The position numbers were made by a program, and so were the translations under genes. The notes below the pieces were generated by a model. It was given only the letters and a program-made list of their open reading frames with translations, was not told where the DNA came from and made no database searches. From a virus, in the IMG/VR virus record IMGVR_UViG_3300007960_000141, positions 1-27,321 of that record: 27,321 nucleotides of DNA; one strand, 5' to 3'. Positions 18,115 through 27,227 of this stretch are shown here, piece after piece; the stretch's first letter is position 1, and the number at the start of each line of letters is the position of its first letter.

Positions 18115-21100
18115 ATGGATCAAGTAAAAAGACTATACGACGTCTTGGTAAGAGACGGTCATTATACTAAATCATTTGAAGAATTCAAGGGCAGGTTTGA
18201 AAACGAAGATTATCAACAAAGAGTTTTTGACGTTGTTTCAAAAGAAGGTTTATTTACGAAAGGTATAAATGAGTTCAAAAGCAAGTTCGTGGTAAAAAAA
18301 CAAAGCGTTACACCGCCAAGCATAAGTTTTGCATCGGATGAAATTTCTTTAGGTACACCAGAGAGTCAGTTTGATCTTACGGCTCCAAAATCTTATTCTG
18401 ATATATTAAAAAATCAAGCCGTTGATGAAAGTGATGAGGGTAATATAAGAAAAAGCAGATCAATAGAATTACAGCAAATACAACAAATAGCTGAAGCTTT
18501 AGGGCTACAAGATACTAGTGAGAAATCTGTTCTTGATGAATTAGATAAGATAAATCAATTTGAAAAAGATTTAAAAGCCAAGTCTGGACAACAAGAAAAA
18601 TTTGGTAAATTTGACAAAAGTTTTTTTGATTCAGAAGAGTATAAAGACTATAGAGTCAAAAAGGACGCTATAAAAGATTTAGATTGGAATAATAAAAAGT
18701 TTGAATCAGCAAAGAAAAACTTTTTAATTGAAGACACAGCTAGAAGATCTTACGTTCAAAATTTAGCTTTACCTAAATATATAAAAACAAAAGGCTTAGA
18801 TTTAGAAGGATTAAGTAAAGAAGATAAAGAAGCTGAGGTTTCTAAAATATTAAATAGCGAAGAGTATAAAGTTTTTGAAGGTAATATAGCAAACAATCTT
18901 ACTGACGAGCAAAAACAAGAGCAAAAAGATGAGGTCAACCAAACATTCTTGCAAAATAAAACTAGTTCTTTATTAGAAGATAGAATTTCTAAAGAATTAG
19001 AAAAGCAAGAAGAAGAAAGCGGTATGAGCGGTTTACTTTATGATGTGGTAGAATTTGCTAAAAAAGGTTTTACTACTAGCTATGGTGTTTCTTTGCCGTC
19101 AGAAAGAGAAGTAAAAAGAGGTTTGCTAGAAAAAGAAGCTAAGGCAGATTTAGAAAATATAAACAAAGAGTTTAAAACTTATTCAGATAACTTAAGTATT
19201 ATAAATAAAGACATGCTTACTATTCAAAAGCAAATGTCTGATATAAACAATTACTTTGAAAAAACTGATCCTAAATCTTTTACTGAGCAATCTCAAGTAG
19301 ATGAATATAATTCTAAAGCTGAAACTTTCAATAAGTTAAGAGCGAAAGCAAAACAATATCGAGCTACTGCTGATAAAATGTATGATAGAATGGAACCTCT
19401 CTCAGAAAAAGCTGGAGAGATAGATTCATATTTAAAAGCCGTAACAAGAAGCCCAAACTATATAACTGCTTTTACAGGTAATTTGGCTAATTCAGCTATT
19501 GATTTAGCACAAGGTATAGCCGGAGCAGCTGATATGATATTTTATCATTTGCCAGCTCAAATATTAGAAGATATAGATGATATACAAACAAAGGGTTTTG
19601 CCGACGCCTCTGACAATGTTCCAAGAAGCTCTGCGGTAGGTAGACTTAATGAAAAAATAGACAATTTTCAAGAAGAAAATATTACTAGTCAAATAAGAAA
19701 GCCAGTAGAATTTAGCGAAATAGAAAGCGCTACAGATGCTGTTGAATGGGGAGCAAATTTATTAGCTACTCAAGCACCACAGTTAGCGTTAATGACAGTT
19801 ACCGGAGGAGCATCACTATACGTTATGGGTGCTAGTAGTGCTGGTAATAAATTTTATGAATTACAAAATCAGAAAGTCTTATACTACAAAACTGGTGGTT
19901 TATATGGTAGTAATCATAACTTCTACACAATGGCTCTTAATGCTAGTTTTTCTGGCGCTGCTGAAGCTTTATCTGAGAAAATTACTTTAGGCTCAATTAA
20001 TAAAACTAAAAGTATACTAGGTGGTTTATCAAAAGAGACCGTTAAAGATGGATATTTTAATTATCTAAAGAAAAATGTATTTACTTGGCAAAATACAAAA
20101 GCTAATGCAATTGAGTTTTTCGAAGAAGGCGCTAGTGAATCTGTATCTACAATATCTAGTAATTTTGCTGATATTTTAAGTGGAGATAAAGAAAAAAATA
20201 TATATGATGGTGTTACAGAAAGTTTTGTTAGTGGCGTTGCTATCAGTGGCACTATACAAAGTCCAAGACTTTTCGCTGCTATGTCAGCTCCATTTAAAAG
20301 TGAAGAAACAAATAGAAGAACAAGTGATATAGCTGCTGAATTAAATGCTATATCAATAGAAATGGTAAAACTTCCAGAAAGCTTTGAAGGAACGGAACTT
20401 GACAAAAAAAGATCTGAACTAGAAGATAGATACGCTGCTTTAGTCGAAGAAGCAAATCAAGCTATAGAACAAGATGTAAAAAGAGTCAACGTATTAACTG
20501 ATCAAGAAAAAGCAGACTTAATAAATATAGAGCGGGGTAATCAAAAAATAAGATCTCAAGTATCTAAAATAAACGCTAATTCTGAATTAACTGAAGATCA
20601 AAGAAAAGCTAAGTTAGAGGATTTAAAGCAACAATGGGTTGATAATGCTAACAAAAAACAAGATATATTGTCTAAATACCCTGTTACAGAAGTTGACGCT
20701 AAGTATAAACAAGATATTGAAGGTGTAAAAGCTTATCAAAAAGAAGTTAACGATAGAGGTGTTGTAGAAATAAATGTGGCAGAGCGTAGTCAGCAGGAAT
20801 TTGAAGATATGATTTCTAAAGATGTTTCAGACGCTTCACTCGCAGAACTCGAGGACTTTACTATGGAAGTAGGTGGCATGGCTATAGGTTATGAAGCTAT
20901 AGTAAAAGATCCTGATTCAACGCTTGAGGAAAAAGCTGAAGCGCAAGCTGCATTAGAAGATCTTGCTAATAAAACGATGTCCGGTATAGAAGCCGTAGAC
21001 TTTATAAAAGGTAACGCTCGTAACTTTGGAGCTATGACACCAAGGTTTAATGAAAAAGGTCACGTTGTTGGTATGGACATTAATATCAACAAAGACAGAG

Positions 21101-24100
21101 CGTTAACTAAAGGAGAGTTTAACGTTGCTTCTCATGAGTTTGTTCACGTAGCGTTTTCTAATACGTTAAAAGCAGACCCAATAGCTAGAGAAAAATTAGG
21201 TGGCGTTATAGATGACATAATAGATAGTGGTGATATTAAGTTTGAAGAAGGTCAAAGAGAAGCTTTTGATAAAAAAATAAACTTATATGACGCTAGCAAA
21301 AAAGGTGAAGAAAAACTAACGTTTTTAACAGAGTTTGTAAGAGCAAATAAAGCTACTATAACTGAAACAGGTTTTGATAAATTAAAAGGTATGTTTAGAC
21401 GTTTTGCTCAAACTTACCTTGGTCGTGATATTAAATTAGATACTAAGCAAGATATAGTAAACTTTATAAAAGACTACGACATATCTATACAGAACAATAA
21501 ACCTAATAAGGCGATTATTCGTATGCTTGAAAACGGAGCTAAAGGTAAAATGTTCAAAGACGCTAGAACTCCACAAGAAGTAAAAGCTCAAACAGAATAT
21601 TCTAGGGCTTTAGAAGCTAACATGAAGTCTAAGCCAGATTTAAAAGAAACATTCGACAAGCATGTCCAAAATCCTGACGGCACTCCTAAATATAACTCTC
21701 AAGCAGAGTTTGCTGTTGCGCCTGACTTTACAGACGCTTATTTTGCTATAGTAGAAGGTAGATCATTAGACGCTTTAATACAACAAGGCATGACGGCTCA
21801 AGGCTTACCGCCTGAAGCTTTACGTGAGTTTACTAGAAAAGTAAAAGAAGAGTTAGGTAGAAGATTTTTACAAAACTTTAACTTAGACAAGAATAAAAGT
21901 CTATTCGGTTGGTTGACCGGTGTATCTGGCGGAGCTGGTATGTCAATTATATATAGAGCTAAAGGCGATGTGATGAATCAATATAAAGCTGAGCAAAAAG
22001 CTGAAACTGTTTCCACAGATGCTCCAATTGGTGAAACTGGCACAATAGCAGATGTTATAGCTGAAGATAGTTCTGTATTAGACTTTTTGGAAGACCAAGA
22101 TTTAAGTGTAGGTAGACGTGACGCTATAAGAGACGTTGCTACAACAGAATTAATAGCTAAAGACGCTTTAAATTTTGATCAAAACGCTAAAGACGCTATA
22201 GCTGAATTAGCAGCTGAATCTGGTATATCATTAGATGATTTAACATATAAGGGCTTTAAAAAGCTTATGGTTGACGCTATGAAAGTAGACAAAAACGGTA
22301 AGCTAAAACCACCAACAAAAGAAGCTGATGTAACGCCAGTAGGAGCGCTTTATAACATCTTAGAGATAGTTTCTTCTGAATTTGGTGTTGATCCATTAAG
22401 AATACTAGCAAATCAAGATTTGGACAGTGAGATGAGACGCGCTGCTCAAGAGTATATATTAGACAGATCAACTAATCAAGACGGTAGCTTTAACGATATT
22501 ATATTTAAACTACTACCAGAGGGCGAAACTAGAAGTGGTGAAGCTACTGGTGTTGCTAATACTAAGCTTGGAGATTTTTACGAAACTGGTGAGAGAGTTA
22601 AGGTCTCTGAAGGTGCGGCTAAATCTTTAGGTCAAAAGAAAGCTCAAAATAAAAAGTCTAAAATTACTAAGCAAGAATTTTTAGACATGTTTAATATAAA
22701 CGCGGATGGCACCTTTAGATCTGATAAGTCTGCTGACGGAGCTATAAAAGCTTTGATAGTTCAAATGGCTCAGCTAACAGCTAACCAAGAGTTAAGAATA
22801 CAAAAGCTTGCTAACGGTACGGTGTCGGAAGCTATAGCTGCTAAACTTGCTGATGGTAGATCTGAAATGGTGTTTTCAGCAGATAATCCTGCTCAAGATA
22901 TAGTTAATGATAGATGGCCAGAGTTAGTTGGAGTAGTCACGGGCGTTAGAGAAGAAGAAGGTGTAAGACAAGCTGTTGATAACGTATATGGCGAAGATAT
23001 AAATAGTGAGGAAAAAGAAAAAATAGTAAAACAAATTACTAAAGATATTCAAGCGTTTATAGAGGTTGACCAAGTTTTAAAAGGTAAGTTTGATGAAATA
23101 GCTATACAAACTGAAACTGAATTTATACTTAACCAATGGGAAAGTAGAAACTGGGAGCAAGGCATTAACGCAGCGGCTAAAGGTCTACCTAATATACCTA
23201 AAGGCTTCAAGGCTGGTAATGTTGCTAAAGATATTGAAGGCGCTACTAAAGCTAGAGGAAATTTAAAAATATCTGCTAGAAATATATTTAACAAACATGG
23301 CGTTTCTAAAGGTTTGAAACTTATAATAGGTCATTTGCAACCTTCGTTTGCTGGGGCTGGTAAAATGGGAACTGGAGGCCTAACGGTTGACAAACCAGGT
23401 GGAAACGTTATAGTAAATAAAAATCTAACAAGAGGTACTGAAAACAGATACCAAGTTGTTGAAAGTAAAGAAGATTTTGATGCTTTAATAAAACAAGCAC
23501 TGCCAATTGGGTATTCATTTGAACAAGTTGGTAAAGGCAAATATAAAATAACAAATCCTGACGGAACTACAGAGATAATAAAAACTACTCTACCTAGTGA
23601 AAGTACTAGTTCTTTCTTAAAAGACATGGATTATGAAGGTAGAAAGAAGGACGCTGAAGATGCTAGGGCTATAACAGAGGATATGTTAGATGAAGCTTGG
23701 GCCAGATCTCAAGATCCTAAAGATCCATTTAACGAGCAAGACTTTGTGTTTTTGGTAATGACATTAGGATCTAGCATGAACGCGCCAATAAGAAAAAGTG
23801 CTAATCCTGAATATATTCAAGACGGTATACAAGAGTTGTTTGAAAAAAATCCTAAAAAAATAAACCAGTTAACTCAGTATGAGCACATGAAGTCAAAAGA
23901 ACTTGCCTCTACTGAAATAATTCAAGGATATAAAAGAAACGGAAAGTTTGATAGATCGGTTTGGGATGGTTATAATGTTCAAATAATAACTAAACAACAC
24001 GATAAACTTATAAATAAAGCTGGCTATCAAGTTAAAAGCACTCCAGACGGTTCGTTTAGAGCTTATAGCGTGGGAGTAATGGTTGAGATACTAAAAGATC

Positions 24101-27100
24101 CGGCTAAACTTAAGTTTGTGAGACCAATGAGAAGTCTTGATCCTGCTAAAAAGGGTACTGATCAAGAAATAGTTGGTCAAGGTTTTGTTGATTCTGTGAC
24201 AGATCTTATTACTAGACCTACTCAAGTAATTGCTCAAACTTTTGCTAGAATACAAAGAACTCAGGACATGATGATGAGTAAAGCGGAGCCTGAAACTAGA
24301 GGCGCTTCTGTCTTTGACTTTGACGAAACATTAATCATAGATGGCGAAAACTTTATTATTGCTACAAATCCTGACACAGGTGAACAAACTAAGATAAGCA
24401 GTGGTGACTGGCCAATAAAAGGACCTGAATTAGCTGATAAAGGTTACACGTTTGACTTTAAAGACTTTGTAAATGTAAGAGGTGGAGTTGAGGGACCTTT
24501 ATTCCAGAAGTTATTAAATAGAATTGAAAAGTTTGGTCCTGAAAACGTGTTTATATTAACTGCTAGACCAGCTGAATCCGCTCAAGCAATACACGAGTGG
24601 CTTAAAACTAAGGGTATTGAAATACCTTTTGATAATATAACTGGCTTAGGAAACAGCACTGGTGACGCTAAAGCACAGTGGATGCTTGAAAAATACGAGG
24701 AAGGCTATAATGATATGTATTTTGTTGATGACGCTCTGCCCAATGTTGAGGCTGTTCAGCACGTATTTAATCAACTTGACAATAAAGGTAAAGCTGTCCA
24801 AGCTAGAATAGAGTTCAGCAAACAAGCGGCCGATGAGTTTGATCGTATAGTACAAGACGCTAAACCAGTACAAGATGATAGATTAGACTTTAACGTTATT
24901 TTAGAACAAACAAAAGGCGTTGATAGAAGAAAAAAATTCTCTCAAGCTGACGCTAGAAATAAAGGTAAAAAGAAAAATCCGTTTAAATTTTTCCTACCAC
25001 CAAGTGCAGAAGACTTTAAAGGTTTAGTGTATTCTTTTTTAGGTAAAGGAAAACAAGGTGAAGCTCATCATAAGTTTTTTAAAGACAAACTATTTGATCC
25101 ATACGCAAAAGCTATAAGAGCTATAAACTTATTAAAGCAATCTGCTGCCGCAGATTATAAACAACTAAAAAAGAATAATAAAGATTTAGCTAAAACTCTT
25201 AAAAAGTCTGTGCCTGGAACTGACTTTACTATAGAGCAAGCTGTAAGAGTTTATAACTATGATAAAGCTGGATATGAAGTACCAGGTATAACTCAAGCTG
25301 AAAAAGTTAAACTATTAAGTCATGTAGGTACTAACTCAGAGCTTAGAGATTTTGCTAATGCTGTTCAAGCTATAACCTATAAGTCTGGTGGTTTAGTTGA
25401 ACCTACTAGTATTGAATGGTTATCTGGAACAATATCTTCAGATCTTAATGAATCTACAGAACTAACAAGATCAACACTTCTTGGAGAGTGGGAAAACAAT
25501 ATAGCTGAAGTATTTGGTACGTTGGATTCAAATGGTAACTTACAAGGCGAGAATATTGAAAAAATAAGGGCTATATACGGAACTGACTTTGTAGAAGCTT
25601 TGAGTGACGTTATATATCGAATGAAAGAAGGTACTAATAAGCCTTCTGGTCAAGGTAGACTTGTTGGTCAATTTAATCAGTGGATAAATGGTTCTATCGC
25701 GTCTACTATGTTCGTTAACGCTAGATCAGCCGTACTTCAAACGTTATCAACTGTTAACTTTGTCAACTGGAGCGATAACAATCCATTAAAAGCTGGAAAA
25801 GCATTTGCTAATCAAAAACAATTTTGGTCGGACTTTTCAATGATATTTAACTCTCCTTTTCTTAAGCAAAGAAGATCTGGTGTCCAGCAGGACGTTAATG
25901 CTAGAGAGATGGTTGAGAGTTTAAAAAATGCTAAAAGTCCAGTTAGAGCCGCCATAGGTTACTTATTACAAAAAGGATTTTTACCAACGCAAATAGCGGA
26001 TAGTTTTGCTATAGCGTTTGGTGGAGCGACATTTTATAGAAATAGAACTGAAAGTTATTTAGCAGAAGGTATGACTCAAGAAGACGCAGAAGCTAAGGCT
26101 TTTGAAGATTTTCAAGAAATAGCAGAAGAAACACAACAGTCTGCTAGACCAGATCGTATCTCTATGCAACAAGCATCTCCACTTGGAAAACTTATATTAG
26201 CTTTCCAAAATACGCCAATGCAGTATAATAGATTAATGAAACGTGCGGCTCAAGATTTAATAAACAATAGAGGTAGCAAAATAGAAAATTTATCTAAAAT
26301 AGCTTATTACGGCGCTATACAAAACGCTATATTCTATAGCTTACAACAAGCATTATTTGCTTTAGCTTTTGGTGATGATGATGAAGATGAAAAATCTAGC
26401 GAAAAGAAAAACGAAGGATATGCTAGAGTGACCAACGGAATGCTTGACACTTTGCTAAGAGGTTCTGGTATAGCTGGAGCCGTTGTATCTACGGCTAAAA
26501 ATATGATATTAGAATTCTTAGAACAAGAGGAAAAAGGCTATAGAGCTGATCACGCTTATACTCTTCTTGAAATGCTTAATCTTTCACCTCCAGTAGGTAT
26601 TAAAGCTAGAAAACTATATTCAGCGACTCAAACATGGGAGTTTAATAGAGACGTTATAAGCAAAATGTCAAAAACAAATATTGACAATCCAATGTATGAC
26701 GCCGCGTTCTCTGCTATTGAAGCTACAACAAATATACCTCTGTCTAGAGCTTATTCAAAAATGAATAACGTTAGAGAGGCTTTAAACTCTGATAATGAAG
26801 CATGGCAAAGAGTTGCAATGTTCTTGGGTTGGTCGTCTTGGAATTTTGGTATACAAAATCAAGATGTAATAGCGGCTAAGCAAGAGGTTAAAGTAATTAA
26901 AGCTGAAAAATCAAAAGAAAAAGCAGAAAAAAGAAAAATTGAAAAACAAAAAGAAAACGAAGCTATTGTTAAAGAAAACTTAGAAAAACAAAAAAAAGAA
27001 GGCGATAAAGCAACTTGCGCGGCTATAGGTACTGATGGAGCTAGATGTAAAAGAAAACCTGTTAAAGGAGGGTTTTGTACCATACATGAAAAAGTCGATC

Positions 27101-27207
27101 AGCGAAAAGATGGCAAAAAAATAAGATGTAAAAAAATAAAGTCTGATGGCACAAGATGTAAGGTTGAAACATCTAACAAGTCGGGTTTTTGTTACTATCA
27201 CGATTAA
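18115..27207 (+). CDS. Giant polyvalent virion protein (zincin, sigma-like, HAD phosphatase, zinc modules)
   Basis: A 3030-residue protein resembling the multidomain 'large polyvalent proteins' of phages, which are thought to enter the host with the genome. In order: a duplicated 30-residue motif (7-58); charged helices (70-440); hydrophobic, Gly-rich segments (about 445-475, 543-575, 690-715); coiled coils (740-860); a zincin-like site H1007-E-F-V-H1011 with possible third ligand E1073; a sigma-70-like stretch (1217-1318); an HAD phosphatase with D2068/D2070/T2072, T2149, K2186 and D2205/D2206; and a conserved helical region (about 2500-2860, RSAVLQTLS at 2537 and NFVNW at 2548, perhaps LPD38-like). 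A Lys/Glu coil and two CX9CX9-10CX2H modules (2968-3029) end the chain. Residues 1-2967 contain no cysteine. No lysozyme or RNA polymerase motif was found. Likely roles are channel formation and takeover of the host on entry; these are inferred. Confidence 0.75.
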   Translation: MDQVKRLYDVLVRDGHYTKSFEEFKGRFENEDYQQRVFDVVSKEGLFTKGINEFKSKFVVKKQSVTPPSISFASDEISLGTPESQFDLTAPKSYSDILKNQAVDESDEGNIRKSRSIELQQIQQIAEALGLQDTSEKSVLDELDKINQFEKDLKAKSGQQEKFGKFDKSFFDSEEYKDYRVKKDAIKDLDWNNKKFESAKKNFLIEDTARRSYVQNLALPKYIKTKGLDLEGLSKEDKEAEVSKILNSEEYKVFEGNIANNLTDEQKQEQKDEVNQTFLQNKTSSLLEDRISKELEKQEEESGMSGLLYDVVEFAKKGFTTSYGVSLPSEREVKRGLLEKEAKADLENINKEFKTYSDNLSIINKDMLTIQKQMSDINNYFEKTDPKSFTEQSQVDEYNSKAETFNKLRAKAKQYRATADKMYDRMEPLSEKAGEIDSYLKAVTRSPNYITAFTGNLANSAIDLAQGIAGAADMIFYHLPAQILEDIDDIQTKGFADASDNVPRSSAVGRLNEKIDNFQEENITSQIRKPVEFSEIESATDAVEWGANLLATQAPQLALMTVTGGASLYVMGASSAGNKFYELQNQKVLYYKTGGLYGSNHNFYTMALNASFSGAAEALSEKITLGSINKTKSILGGLSKETVKDGYFNYLKKNVFTWQNTKANAIEFFEEGASESVSTISSNFADILSGDKEKNIYDGVTESFVSGVAISGTIQSPRLFAAMSAPFKSEETNRRTSDIAAELNAISIEMVKLPESFEGTELDKKRSELEDRYAALVEEANQAIEQDVKRVNVLTDQEKADLINIERGNQKIRSQVSKINANSELTEDQRKAKLEDLKQQWVDNANKKQDILSKYPVTEVDAKYKQDIEGVKAYQKEVNDRGVVEINVAERSQQEFEDMISKDVSDASLAELEDFTMEVGGMAIGYEAIVKDPDSTLEEKAEAQAALEDLANKTMSGIEAVDFIKGNARNFGAMTPRFNEKGHVVGMDININKDRALTKGEFNVASHEFVHVAFSNTLKADPIAREKLGGVIDDIIDSGDIKFEEGQREAFDKKINLYDASKKGEEKLTFLTEFVRANKATITETGFDKLKGMFRRFAQTYLGRDIKLDTKQDIVNFIKDYDISIQNNKPNKAIIRMLENGAKGKMFKDARTPQEVKAQTEYSRALEANMKSKPDLKETFDKHVQNPDGTPKYNSQAEFAVAPDFTDAYFAIVEGRSLDALIQQGMTAQGLPPEALREFTRKVKEELGRRFLQNFNLDKNKSLFGWLTGVSGGAGMSIIYRAKGDVMNQYKAEQKAETVSTDAPIGETGTIADVIAEDSSVLDFLEDQDLSVGRRDAIRDVATTELIAKDALNFDQNAKDAIAELAAESGISLDDLTYKGFKKLMVDAMKVDKNGKLKPPTKEADVTPVGALYNILEIVSSEFGVDPLRILANQDLDSEMRRAAQEYILDRSTNQDGSFNDIIFKLLPEGETRSGEATGVANTKLGDFYETGERVKVSEGAAKSLGQKKAQNKKSKITKQEFLDMFNINADGTFRSDKSADGAIKALIVQMAQLTANQELRIQKLANGTVSEAIAAKLADGRSEMVFSADNPAQDIVNDRWPELVGVVTGVREEEGVRQAVDNVYGEDINSEEKEKIVKQITKDIQAFIEVDQVLKGKFDEIAIQTETEFILNQWESRNWEQGINAAAKGLPNIPKGFKAGNVAKDIEGATKARGNLKISARNIFNKHGVSKGLKLIIGHLQPSFAGAGKMGTGGLTVDKPGGNVIVNKNLTRGTENRYQVVESKEDFDALIKQALPIGYSFEQVGKGKYKITNPDGTTEIIKTTLPSESTSSFLKDMDYEGRKKDAEDARAITEDMLDEAWARSQDPKDPFNEQDFVFLVMTLGSSMNAPIRKSANPEYIQDGIQELFEKNPKKINQLTQYEHMKSKELASTEIIQGYKRNGKFDRSVWDGYNVQIITKQHDKLINKAGYQVKSTPDGSFRAYSVGVMVEILKDPAKLKFVRPMRSLDPAKKGTDQEIVGQGFVDSVTDLITRPTQVIAQTFARIQRTQDMMMSKAEPETRGASVFDFDETLIIDGENFIIATNPDTGEQTKISSGDWPIKGPELADKGYTFDFKDFVNVRGGVEGPLFQKLLNRIEKFGPENVFILTARPAESAQAIHEWLKTKGIEIPFDNITGLGNSTGDAKAQWMLEKYEEGYNDMYFVDDALPNVEAVQHVFNQLDNKGKAVQARIEFSKQAADEFDRIVQDAKPVQDDRLDFNVILEQTKGVDRRKKFSQADARNKGKKKNPFKFFLPPSAEDFKGLVYSFLGKGKQGEAHHKFFKDKLFDPYAKAIRAINLLKQSAAADYKQLKKNNKDLAKTLKKSVPGTDFTIEQAVRVYNYDKAGYEVPGITQAEKVKLLSHVGTNSELRDFANAVQAITYKSGGLVEPTSIEWLSGTISSDLNESTELTRSTLLGEWENNIAEVFGTLDSNGNLQGENIEKIRAIYGTDFVEALSDVIYRMKEGTNKPSGQGRLVGQFNQWINGSIASTMFVNARSAVLQTLSTVNFVNWSDNNPLKAGKAFANQKQFWSDFSMIFNSPFLKQRRSGVQQDVNAREMVESLKNAKSPVRAAIGYLLQKGFLPTQIADSFAIAFGGATFYRNRTESYLAEGMTQEDAEAKAFEDFQEIAEETQQSARPDRISMQQASPLGKLILAFQNTPMQYNRLMKRAAQDLINNRGSKIENLSKIAYYGAIQNAIFYSLQQALFALAFGDDDEDEKSSEKKNEGYARVTNGMLDTLLRGSGIAGAVVSTAKNMILEFLEQEEKGYRADHAYTLLEMLNLSPPVGIKARKLYSATQTWEFNRDVISKMSKTNIDNPMYDAAFSAIEATTNIPLSRAYSKMNNVREALNSDNEAWQRVAMFLGWSSWNFGIQNQDVIAAKQEVKVIKAEKSKEKAEKRKIEKQKENEAIVKENLEKQKKEGDKATCAAIGTDGARCKRKPVKGGFCTIHEKVDQRKDGKKIRCKKIKSDGTRCKVETSNKSGFCYYHD
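18133..18288 (+). repeat. Two tandem 30-residue motifs at the N-terminus of the giant protein
   Basis: Residues 7-28 (LYDVLVRDGHYTKSFEEFKG...) and 37-58 (VFDVVSKEGLFTKGINEFKS...) align with a period of exactly 30. Pattern: hydrophobic-aromatic-D-V, three residues, G-x-aromatic-T-K, three residues, E-F-K, two residues, F. It is a short helical repeat with no catalytic residues, and may serve as a packaging or docking tag. Confidence 0.75.
27016..27201 (+). other. Coding segment for two C-terminal zinc-binding modules
   Basis: Module 1: C2968, C2978, C2988, H2991 (CX9CX9CX2H). Module 2: C3005, C3015, C3026, H3029 (CX9CX10CX2H). Both share the core DGxRCK and GFCxxH. Similar short Cys/His modules occur in assorted viral and phage proteins; zinc binding is inferred from ligand spacing. 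Confidence 0.7.
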
Positions 27208-27227
27208 TTATGTAATAATAAAAAGTA

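Noticed and set aside
20061-20405. Minus-strand open frame of 114 codons, the longest on that strand.
   Set aside because: It lies entirely inside the giant gene, has no spacing or start context of its own, and its Ser/Leu-rich translation is the usual shadow of a charged helical protein. The other minus-strand frames are shorter and also nested.
18115-27207. Giant protein as a packaged single-subunit RNA polymerase (N4 or crAss type).
   Set aside because: No polymerase catalytic motif was seen. The only DFD-type motif (residue 2068) belongs to a complete HAD motif set.
18115-27207. Giant protein as a tail tape measure with lysozyme domain.
   Set aside because: No tube, sheath, baseplate or tape-chaperone genes are present, and no lysozyme or transglycosylase catalytic motif was recognised. 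The gene set is podovirus-like.
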